Assembly: GCA_903879825.1 (NCBI GenBank)
Contig: CAIRND010000335.1
Location: forward strand, 1-5,620
Direction of reading: 5' to 3'
Length of the DNA stretch: 5,620 bases
Origin: an uncultured Geobacteraceae bacterium
Lineage (GTDB): Bacteria; Desulfobacterota; Desulfuromonadia; Geobacterales; Pseudopelobacteraceae
Shown here: positions 1 to 5,620 of the stretch, one piece after another
How the letters are laid out: each line of letters begins with the position of its first letter
How positions within the stretch are numbered: position 1 is the stretch's first letter
Translations under genes and position numbers: made by a program
The notes under the pieces: generated by a model
The model's database searches: none
What the model was told of the DNA's origin: nothing
What the model saw: the letters and a program-made list of their open reading frames with translations, nothing else

Positions 1-512
1 CCAAGTGTCCCCTTACCTTTTTCGATGTTGTCTATGATTCCGTTGACCTTGTCAAAGGTGTCGCCGGCCTTCTGGATGACATCATCCAGTTTCGCAACGG
101 ATGTCCCCTGTAATATGGCGGGAGGTTTCTCGGAATAATGTCTTGAAGGAAGTATATCGACATACTTCTCTCCCATCAGGCCGCGGGTTTTGATCGTCGT
201 TTTCGAATCCGGACCGATTTTTTTCATGGCATTGGTGTCAACTTCAATGTCGATGCTGACCTCGTTACTATGCTGTGGATCAGCAAAAAGAATATCGGTG
301 ACTAAACCGACGTCCACCCCTGCGAGCCAGACCGGGGCGCCGACTTTCAGGCCGACAACGTCGGCCATAACAACCCGCATGGCCCCTTTGTTGACGAACA
401 TCTTCGTCTTCTGACCCATTAACAGCACGCCGCCGGCGAAAAAGAGCAGTGCCAGAAAGATAAAAATACCTCCCCGTACCTGAGCCCAGCCGATCTGATT
501 ACTTCGTTTCAT
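1..512 (-). CDS. mlaD: MlaD-type MCE domain protein (substrate-binding part of lipid ABC transporter), 3' end cut by window edge
   Basis: Reading leftward from the ATG at 512 gives 170 open codons with no stop before the window edge, so the C-terminus is missing. Residues about 14-32 form one hydrophobic segment after a short basic and polar N-terminus, the usual N-terminal membrane anchor with the rest in the periplasm. Residues about 38-122 look like an MCE domain: DVVGLKVGAPVWLAGVDVG (51-69) and GLMGEKYVDI (111-120) are typical. After it comes IEKGKGTLG, a phrase often seen at the start of the helical tail of MCE proteins. The family forms hexameric rings that pass lipids between the transporter and the periplasm or outer membrane. 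A purine-rich GGGTGGGA lies 5 bases before the ATG and supports this start. It lies 59 bases after mlaF, the widest gap in the run from lon, but has the same orientation and fits the same transporter. Family assignment is strong; the substrate is not visible. Confidence 0.93.
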   Translation of the reverse strand, partial: MKRSNQIGWAQVRGGIFIFLALLFFAGGVLLMGQKTKMFVNKGAMRVVMADVVGLKVGAPVWLAGVDVGLVTDILFADPQHSNEVSIDIEVDTNAMKKIGPDSKTTIKTRGLMGEKYVDILPSRHYSEKPPAILQGTSVAKLDDVIQKAGDTFDKVNGIIDNIEKGKGTL

Positions 513-571
513 AGTATTCCCACCCGGTTCACGTTGTTATTTCATCTTTATTGTTAATACTGCGGCACACG

Positions 572-1324
572 TTATACAAACAGTGAGCTGTCTGTTGGCG
601 CTAAAAACTCTTGTACTTCGGGGATGCTGCTGGCTCTCATCTCCTCTTCATTCCCTTCGAACAACATGCATGCCTTATGAAGAAAGGTGAAGCGTTGTGA
701 CGTTGCAAAAGCGGTGGCCAAGTCGTGGGTGACCATTAAGGTCGTTTTCCCCTCCGTTTGTAGCCGCTGCATCAGGTTGCAGATGTTAAACACCCCGATA
801 GGATCAAGGCCGGTGGTCGGTTCGTCAAAAAAAATGTAATCCGGGTCGGCAGCCAGAGCGCGGGCAATCGCAACACGTTTCTTCATGCCGCCTGACAGTT
901 CGGCAGGATACAGATTGAGGGCGGCTTCAACACCCACGAAACTGAGCTTTTCAATAACGACTTGTGTTATTTCAGCTTGTGAAAGTCGTCCTTCCTCGAA
1001 CAGGCGGTAGCCGACATTTTCTCCGACCGTCATAGAATCAAAAAGCGCCCCGCCTTGGAAGACAATGGCAATTCTTTTACGCTGCTGCATGAAACTTGAT
1101 TCTGATAGGCCGGTAATGCAGAGATCACCGAGAAAGACCGACCCGGAATCCGGGTTTAGAAGTCCGAGCAGTAGCTTGAGGATGGTTGTTTTTCCTGCAC
1201 CGCTGACTCCCAAAATAGTACGATTGACACCGCGTTCCAGTAGAAAATCGAAATTCTCCAGAATTTTGCGGCCGCCAATTGAATAACATAATTTTTCCAT
1301 GCGGATTGAGTCACTGGATGTCAT
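572..1324 (-). CDS. mlaF: MlaF-type ABC transporter ATP-binding protein
   Basis: This is the cytoplasmic ATPase that powers the MlaE/MlaD lipid transporter. From the start chosen here it has 250 residues, normal for the family. All ABC motifs are present: Walker A GVSGAGKTT (39-47), Q-loop Gln90 in VFQGGALFDSMTV, signature LSGGMKKRVAIARAL (143-157), Walker B YIFFDEPT (163-170) with Glu168, the D-loop TGLDP, and the switch His200 in MVTHD. Met in place of Gln after LSGG, and the FQGGALFDSMTVGENV phrase, are typical of the Mla/MCE subfamily. An in-frame ATG at 1363 would add 13 residues. I prefer 1324 because it overlaps the upstream EVE stop codon as ATGA, a common coupling arrangement, and a GGTGGAG lies 10 bases upstream. 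A third candidate is the Met at residue 9 of this version. The 3' end is TAA at 572-574. Confidence 0.95.
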   Translation of the reverse strand: MTSSDSIRMEKLCYSIGGRKILENFDFLLERGVNRTILGVSGAGKTTILKLLLGLLNPDSGSVFLGDLCITGLSESSFMQQRKRIAIVFQGGALFDSMTVGENVGYRLFEEGRLSQAEITQVVIEKLSFVGVEAALNLYPAELSGGMKKRVAIARALAADPDYIFFDEPTTGLDPIGVFNICNLMQRLQTEGKTTLMVTHDLATAFATSQRFTFLHKACMLFEGNEEEMRASSIPEVQEFLAPTDSSLFV

Positions 1325-1791
1325 TGGCCCGTTACTCCACCCATGGTCACTATGATCTGCCACTCTTCTGCCGCTACCGGCTGAATAGAGAGCCGACTGC
1401 GTTTTACCAGCGGCATATCGGCCAGCGGTTGGTTGTTCTTGATCGCATTTAAGGTGACGACCCGCACGAGCGGCTCACGGTAGCGCACATCCACCATGTA
1501 CCAGATCGGCTTGTCCGGAGATGCTTTGGGATCAAAATGTTCACTATTTGGGTTCAGTGCGGTCGTGTCGGGATAGCCGGTCCGTACTATTTCCGCCAGG
1601 CCGACCACGGCAGGCTCTGCTATATTACTGTGATAGAACAGAACTAAATCGCCAATCTGAATGGTATCCCGCAGAAAATTACGCGCCTGGAAGTTGCGCA
1701 CGCCATCCCACGGTTCCGTCATCTTGGGGCGCTTCTTCAGGTCATCAAAAGAAAAACAGCCCGGTTCTGTTTTGAATAGCCAGTAGTTCAT
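1321..1791 (-). CDS. EVE domain-containing protein (PUA-like fold)
   Basis: This 156-residue protein is a single EVE domain over its full length. It opens with MNYWLFKTEP, the hallmark start of the family, and then has WDGVRNFQARNFLRD (28-42), GDLVLFYHSN (47-56), the VVGLAEIV strand (62-69) and the C-terminal KRSRLSIQPV (130-139). EVE proteins (bacterial relatives of human THYN1) share the PUA/YTH-like fold and are thought to bind modified bases in DNA or RNA. The ligand of this one cannot be read from sequence. No second domain such as a nuclease is fused. The open frame extends to an ATG at 1836, but those 15 extra residues lie inside mlaE and lack family character. The ATG at 1791 has GAGGG 4 bases upstream and begins 1 base after the mlaE stop. 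The stop overlaps the mlaF start. It therefore sits between two transporter subunits, where it is not a known transporter component. Confidence 0.95.
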   Translation of the reverse strand: MNYWLFKTEPGCFSFDDLKKRPKMTEPWDGVRNFQARNFLRDTIQIGDLVLFYHSNIAEPAVVGLAEIVRTGYPDTTALNPNSEHFDPKASPDKPIWYMVDVRYREPLVRVVTLNAIKNNQPLADMPLVKRSRLSIQPVAAEEWQIIVTMGGVTGQ

Positions 1792-1792
1792 A

Positions 1793-2569
1793 TTACCCTC
1801 GAAACACCACAAAAACTTTCGCGATAAAGAAATCACAGATGAGGATCAATACTGACGAAAGCACCACAGCCTTCTTGGCAGCGGCACCCACGCCGGCAGC
1901 ACCACCTCTGGTGTTAAGCCCGACATAACAAGCTGTGATGGCTATAATCGCTCCAAAAACCGCCGGTTTTACCACCCCCTCGACCAGATCCTGAAATACC
2001 ATGAACTGCGGTAATCCGCTGATATACATGATCGGGTTGACGTTGTAGCCGGCAGACATGATATAGCCGCCAAAGATGGAGATCATATCCGTTACGATGG
2101 TGAGGAGCGGAAGTGCGAGCAGCATCGCTTTAAGCCGTGGCACGACCAGACGCTTGATAATATCGGTGCCTTCAACACGCATGGCATCAACTTGCTCTGT
2201 GACCACCATTGTACCCAATTCGGCGGTGATGGCCGACCCAACGCGACCCGCTACCATCAGTGCGGCCAACACCGGTCCAAGCTCTTTGATCATCGTCACC
2301 GCCACCATACCACCGACATAGCTCGTAGCCGCAAAGGGCTTAAGCTGGATCAATGACTGCAGCGCCATGACCATACCGGAGAAAAGACCGGTCAGAATGC
2401 AGATGAACAGCGAAGAGAATCCCAATTTGTCGAACTGGGTGGCAAATTCACGATAATAGAAGGGACGCCGGAAGATTCGCGCAAAAGTGCGACCGGCCAG
2501 GGTGAAATAATTCTGCAGTTCGTGAAAAAAAAGCAGCAGTAATTTGTCGATAACAGCACTATTCATCAT
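1793..2569 (-). CDS. mlaE: MlaE-type ABC transporter permease
   Basis: This is the inner-membrane permease of an MCE-linked lipid transporter, 258 residues, a usual length. Residues about 1-45 form an amphipathic and basic N-terminal region (LLLFFHELQNYFTLAGRTFARIF) seen in MlaE proteins. Hydrophobic segments lie at about 48-70, 85-107, 148-170, 197-217 and 233-255. The family signature is clear: KELGPVLAALMVAGRVGSAITAELGTM from 95, then TEQVDAM (124-130), which contacts the ATPase, and GLNTRGGAAGVGAAAKKAVV (217-236). It starts 3 bases after the lon stop. ATG codons at 2569 and 2566 are adjacent and either could be used. I see no Shine-Dalgarno sequence in the last codons of lon, so translation probably depends on ribosomes finishing lon. 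A run of eight T on the coding strand encodes part of LLLFF near the N-terminus. It should act with the MlaF and MlaD proteins encoded downstream. Confidence 0.95.
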   Translation of the reverse strand: MMNSAVIDKLLLLFFHELQNYFTLAGRTFARIFRRPFYYREFATQFDKLGFSSLFICILTGLFSGMVMALQSLIQLKPFAATSYVGGMVAVTMIKELGPVLAALMVAGRVGSAITAELGTMVVTEQVDAMRVEGTDIIKRLVVPRLKAMLLALPLLTIVTDMISIFGGYIMSAGYNVNPIMYISGLPQFMVFQDLVEGVVKPAVFGAIIAITACYVGLNTRGGAAGVGAAAKKAVVLSSVLILICDFFIAKVFVVFRG

Positions 2570-2572
2570 TCG

Positions 2573-4888
2573 TTAGAGCGCCGCTGCCAACGCTTCTGCC
2601 GCTTCACTCACAAAGATGAAGCGCAGTTCGTTACGAACATTTTCGGGAATATCTTCGAGATCGTCACGGTTCCGTTCCGGGGCAACGATCGTGCTGACGC
2701 CAGCACGATGGGCAGCCAGAACTTTTTCCTTCAAGCCGCCAATTGCCAGCACCCGGCCGGTCAGTGTAATTTCTCCGGTCATAGCGACACTGCGGCGCGC
2801 AGGTTTTCCGGTGAGGAGGGATACCAGAGCTGTAACCATGGTGACCCCTGCTGAAGGCCCGTCTTTGGGGATTGCCCCCGAAGGGACGTGGATATGGATA
2901 GTGCGGTTTTCAAAAGCCTCCGGTTTGATACCGAATTCCTCTGCATGCGCCTCGATGTAGGAGAGTGCCGCACGAGCAGATTCTTTCATAACATCACCCA
3001 GTGAGCCGGTCAGGATCAGCTCCGCTTTTCCCGGCATGGAAGTGACTTCGATGAAGAGAATATCTCCTCCGGTTTCTGTCCAGGCAAGCCCGGTCACCAC
3101 ACCGATGCGGTCATTCTCAGCCGCTACTTCGTTATGGAATTTTTTAGGGCCGAGCAGTTCCGTCACCGCCTCTGGAGTGATACAGCTTCGCGCGGGCTTA
3201 TTCTGAGTGATCTCCTTGGCAACCTTGCGGCAGATCGAGGCGACCGTGCGTTGCATGCCACGCACACCGGCCTCACGGGTGTAGTCGGCAATCACTTTCT
3301 CCAGTGCTTCATCGTTGAAAGTAAGCCCCCGGTCGGTAAGACCGTTTTCTTCGAGTTCGCGCCGGATAATAAAGTTTTTGGCGATCTGTAATTTCTCCTG
3401 GCCACTGTATCCGGCCAGTCGAATGACCTCCATACGATCCTTAAGTGGGCCGGGAATGGTGTCGAGTTGATTGGCTGTCGTGATGAACATAACTTTCGAC
3501 AGATCAAAGGGAACGTCAAGATAATGGTCGTTGAAGGAAAAATTCTGTTCCGGATCGAGAACTTCCAGAAGGGCGCTGGCCGGATCTCCGCGGAAGTCAT
3601 TGCCCAGCTTGTCTATCTCATCCAACATAAATATCGGATTGTTGACACCGCAGCGGAAAAGCTCCTTGATAATGCGGCCGGGAAGTGCACCGATATAGGT
3701 ACGGCGGTGACCACGGATCTCGGCTTCATCTCTGACGCCACCAAGCGAAATGCGCACGAACTTGCGTCCCATTGAGCGGGCGATCGACTTGCCGAGTGAC
3801 GTTTTGCCAACCCCAGGCGGTCCGACAAAACAGAGCACCGGTCCCTTCATGTTTTCCTTGAGTGAACGTACTGCCAGAAACTCAAGTATCCGTTCTTTAA
3901 CCTTTTTCAGATTATAGTGGTCTTCGTTGAGAATCTCTTCGGCCCGTACAATGTCGAGGCTGTCGGTTGTACTTGTGTTCCATGGCATGCCTGCCAGGTA
4001 GTCAAGATAGGTGCGCGCAACATTATACTCCGGTGAGGCCTGATTGATGCGTTCCAGGCGCTTCACCTCTTTGTCGGCAATCTTTTTGACCTCTTCCGGA
4101 AGGCCGGCCTCCTCAATTTTATGGCGCAATTCGTTCATATCAGCCGACCGTGGGTCTTCATCACCCAGCTCTTCCTGGATATGTTTCATCTGCTCGCGCA
4201 GGATATATTCCTTTTGATTTTTACCCACCCGCTTGGTGACTTCACCAGCCACCTCGTTTTTTATCTGCATTCTCTGCACTTCGTTGGTGAGGTGCAGATA
4301 TACTTTCTTCAGTCGCTCCAGCGGGTCAACGGTTTCCAATAATTCCTGCAGGTCAACGGGGGGCAGATTCACATACAATGCGACAAGATCGGACAGGCGA
4401 GCCGGATTGTCGATGTAGTCGATCATCTTCATGACATCATCAGGTAAGGGTTTTCCATGCGAAAGCGCTATTTTCAGCAGCGCGTTCAAGCTCTGGACCA
4501 GTGCCTCTGAGACGAGATTTTTTTCAACAAATTCCCGCACAATTTCGCAATGCGCCATGGTCAGGGCCCCGGCAGGTTCGGTATCCAAAATCCGCAGCCG
4601 GGTAACTCCCTCCAGAGAGATTTTATAGCGGCCGTCATCAAGCTTTTTAACCTGATTGACTTTGCACAATGTTCCAATCTCGCACCTGCCGCCATGAAGG
4701 CCATTTGTCGGATCATCCGGTCGCTCAAAAGCGATTACCACATATTTTTCATAGTTGTCTGCTTCGCGGAAAATTGCAGCATCCCGTTCGATTACGTACA
4801 AGGGGAGCAGCATATACGGAAAAACAACAGTCTCTTTTTGGGTATAGAGCGGTAGTCTTGACGGTATTTCAATAATTGCGTGTGGCAT
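2573..4888 (-). CDS. lon: ATP-dependent protease Lon (LonA type, EC 3.4.21.53)
   Basis: This cytoplasmic hexameric AAA+ serine protease degrades misfolded and selected regulatory proteins. The 771 residues are full length for LonA. In order: N-terminal substrate-recognition domain about 8-200; a coiled helical linker with KNQKEYILREQMKHIQEELG (223-242); AAA+ module with Walker A GPPGVGKT (356-363), Walker B IFMLDEID (419-426), sensor TTAN (470-473) and the Arg485 finger candidate; and protease domain from about 590. The catalytic dyad is Ser679 in PKDGPSAG and Lys722 in GLKEKVLAAHRAG, the same numbers as in E. coli Lon, so the enzyme looks active. The N-terminal start of the domain reads LPLYTQKETVVFP where many Lons have LPLRD or LPLRN before VVFP, a mild divergence. 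The ATG at 4888 has AGGAA 9 bases upstream. It is the first gene of the tight run leading into mlaE. Species of this kind often carry several Lon paralogs, so its division of labour is unknown. Confidence 0.98.
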   Translation of the reverse strand: MPHAIIEIPSRLPLYTQKETVVFPYMLLPLYVIERDAAIFREADNYEKYVVIAFERPDDPTNGLHGGRCEIGTLCKVNQVKKLDDGRYKISLEGVTRLRILDTEPAGALTMAHCEIVREFVEKNLVSEALVQSLNALLKIALSHGKPLPDDVMKMIDYIDNPARLSDLVALYVNLPPVDLQELLETVDPLERLKKVYLHLTNEVQRMQIKNEVAGEVTKRVGKNQKEYILREQMKHIQEELGDEDPRSADMNELRHKIEEAGLPEEVKKIADKEVKRLERINQASPEYNVARTYLDYLAGMPWNTSTTDSLDIVRAEEILNEDHYNLKKVKERILEFLAVRSLKENMKGPVLCFVGPPGVGKTSLGKSIARSMGRKFVRISLGGVRDEAEIRGHRRTYIGALPGRIIKELFRCGVNNPIFMLDEIDKLGNDFRGDPASALLEVLDPEQNFSFNDHYLDVPFDLSKVMFITTANQLDTIPGPLKDRMEVIRLAGYSGQEKLQIAKNFIIRRELEENGLTDRGLTFNDEALEKVIADYTREAGVRGMQRTVASICRKVAKEITQNKPARSCITPEAVTELLGPKKFHNEVAAENDRIGVVTGLAWTETGGDILFIEVTSMPGKAELILTGSLGDVMKESARAALSYIEAHAEEFGIKPEAFENRTIHIHVPSGAIPKDGPSAGVTMVTALVSLLTGKPARRSVAMTGEITLTGRVLAIGGLKEKVLAAHRAGVSTIVAPERNRDDLEDIPENVRNELRFIFVSEAAEALAAAL

Positions 4889-4990
4889 CTTCAGGCATTC
4901 CTTTTTTTGTCTGTTATAACCGTTGAAGACGGCAGTATTCCGTAATGGCAGATGAGTAATCGTAACACAATTCGGGTAACAAGCAAAGCA
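4889..4990 (-). promoter_or_regulatory. lon leader: probable promoter region and ribosome binding site
   Basis: This 102-base spacer between the upstream gene's stop and lon is the only gap long enough for a promoter. Nearest lon is AAGGAA (AGGAA at 4898-4902), spaced 9 bases from the ATG, a good Shine-Dalgarno. A TATAAC hexamer at 4918-4913, inside the perfect palindrome GTTATAAC (4913-4920), is a possible -10 element, but it has no good -35 at 17 bases. A TTGTGT further upstream pairs with only a weak CATTAC. I see no convincing heat-shock sigma-32 consensus, no CIRCE inverted repeat, and no GC-rich hairpin with a T-tract that would terminate the upstream gene. The run of seven bases (A on the coding strand) at 4902-4908 leads directly into the Shine-Dalgarno. 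Promoter location is inferred from the gap, not from a strong motif. Confidence 0.4.
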
Positions 4991-5572
4991 TCAGACAGGT
5001 TTTCCGGTTCGCACGGCGACATTTATTACCCGCAAGCCTGCAGAAGCTCCGGCTCGTTCGCGATACAGCAAGGAAAGGAAGCGAATCGTCACCAGACGAT
5101 GAATTGCCGCCTGAGTGAGGCGGTAGAGCCAAAAGCGCACCAGTGATGGCGAACGGCTACCGAGAATCAATGGACAAAAATCACTCAGTTGAAGTGAAAT
5201 CCGCGTCGCTTCCGGTTGGGGCTCGACCCCAAAACGGAGTTCACCTCGATTACACTGACGCGGCTGCACCAGAAAACCGCCGCAAATGCGTATCGTGGCA
5301 CATCCGTGCGAATATTCCGGAGGTAAAAAACTGATTAAGCTAAGCCGTGTTCCGAGGAGGCGGAATTCAATCCCGCTTTCGAGAATCTTCGGCCGAATGA
5401 GAGTCAGGGTGCAGGTGTTGATATAGGCCAGATAGCGAACAAGCAGCTCGCCAGGCGAAAGTGTCCCTGCAATAGCCTGCGGCAGGTCGGTCCACTGGAC
5501 AGAGAAGACAGAGGCATCCTCAACCATTACCTGCTGACATGCTATTTCCACAAAAGGTGTGCGAGAGGACAT
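4991..5572 (-). CDS. Conserved-looking hypothetical protein upstream of lon
   Basis: I do not recognise this 193-residue protein. It is likely real: it is the longest open frame in the right-hand part, on the strand of every other gene, and has a folded-protein pattern rather than the Ser/Arg-rich look of shadow frames. Alternating strands seem to run through 68-120, with ISFLPPE (80-86) and ATIRICGGFLVQP (92-104). A probable long amphipathic helical stretch covers 140-172 (LVRFWLYRLTQAAIHRLVTIRFLSLLY). Six cysteines (12, 54, 91, 97, 107, 133) are scattered and do not form a metal-binding motif. There is no signal peptide and no confident transmembrane segment, so it is probably cytoplasmic or membrane-associated. 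The start is uncertain: the ATG at 5572 follows an anti-Shine-Dalgarno-like GCCTCC, an in-frame stop lies 18 bases upstream of it, and Met16 (5527) is an alternative with AGCAGG just upstream. It may be transcribed separately from lon. The 48 bases beyond it (5573-5620) show nothing I can assign. Confidence 0.65.
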   Translation of the reverse strand: MSSRTPFVEIACQQVMVEDASVFSVQWTDLPQAIAGTLSPGELLVRYLAYINTCTLTLIRPKILESGIEFRLLGTRLSLISFLPPEYSHGCATIRICGGFLVQPRQCNRGELRFGVEPQPEATRISLQLSDFCPLILGSRSPSLVRFWLYRLTQAAIHRLVTIRFLSLLYRERAGASAGLRVINVAVRTGKPV

Positions 5573-5620
5573 GGAGGCATTTTGCCATCAACATCAGATA
5601 ATGCAATCTAAATTGTTTCC

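Noticed and set aside
190..414. A 74-residue plus-strand open frame with a hydrophobic start
   Set aside because: It is fully antisense to the MCE domain coding sequence, whose family identity is clear.
513..571. Gap between mlaF and mlaD considered as a terminator or small-gene site
   Set aside because: It has no hairpin with a T-tract and no meaningful open frame; it is an AT-rich spacer ending in the mlaD ribosome binding site.
3292..3600. A 102-residue minus-strand open frame within lon
   Set aside because: It is an out-of-frame shadow of the AAA+ region of an intact lon; there is no frameshift in lon to explain.
4929..4943. Short inverted repeat (ACGG...CCGT) in the lon leader considered as an operator or terminator
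   Set aside because: A 4-base stem with a 7-base loop is expected by chance, and no T-tract follows it on the coding strand.
4914..5132. A 72-residue minus-strand open frame overlapping the end of the unidentified gene and the lon leader
   Set aside because: It is Ser/Cys/Arg-rich, lies in another frame of the better-supported 193-residue gene, and has no family resemblance.
5143..5334. A 63-residue plus-strand open frame with a peptide-like sequence
   Set aside because: It is antisense to the 193-residue gene, and no other gene in the window lies on the plus strand. It has no strong start context.

Overview
The window reads as one compact minus-strand gene cluster from a Gram-negative bacterium with roughly balanced base composition. 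The gene set and protein style resemble Desulfuromonadales-type deltaproteobacteria (Geobacter/Pelobacter relatives). That placement is an impression from family resemblance, not a search result. An outer membrane is implied by the MCE/Mla-type lipid transporter.

Layout in transcription order, right to left. (1) 5572-4991: an uncharacterised 193-residue protein. (2) 4990-4889: a 102-base spacer, the only sizeable gap, which probably carries the lon promoter and ribosome binding site. (3) 4888-2573: a full-length, catalytically intact LonA ATP-dependent protease. (4) 2569-1793: an MlaE-type permease. (5) 1791-1321: an EVE-domain (PUA-like fold) protein. (6) 1324-572: an MlaF-type ABC ATPase. 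(7) 512-1: the N-terminal 170 residues of an MlaD-type MCE protein, cut by the window edge.

From lon to mlaF the genes are almost fused: a 3-base gap between lon and mlaE, a 1-base gap between mlaE and the EVE gene, and an ATGA stop/start overlap between the EVE gene and mlaF. A 59-base gap then precedes mlaD. This spacing supports one transcript with translational coupling. MlaE, MlaF and MlaD together would form an inner-membrane lipid transporter facing the periplasm. Lon and the EVE protein are cytoplasmic and have no obvious mechanistic link to it, so their presence is the most noteworthy feature here.

I found no RNA gene, mobile element, CRISPR array, tandem repeat or convincing intrinsic terminator. 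Nothing in the window amounts to a clearly new system. The points worth a second look are the EVE gene placed between two transporter subunits, the lon-transporter linkage, and the unidentified protein upstream of lon.
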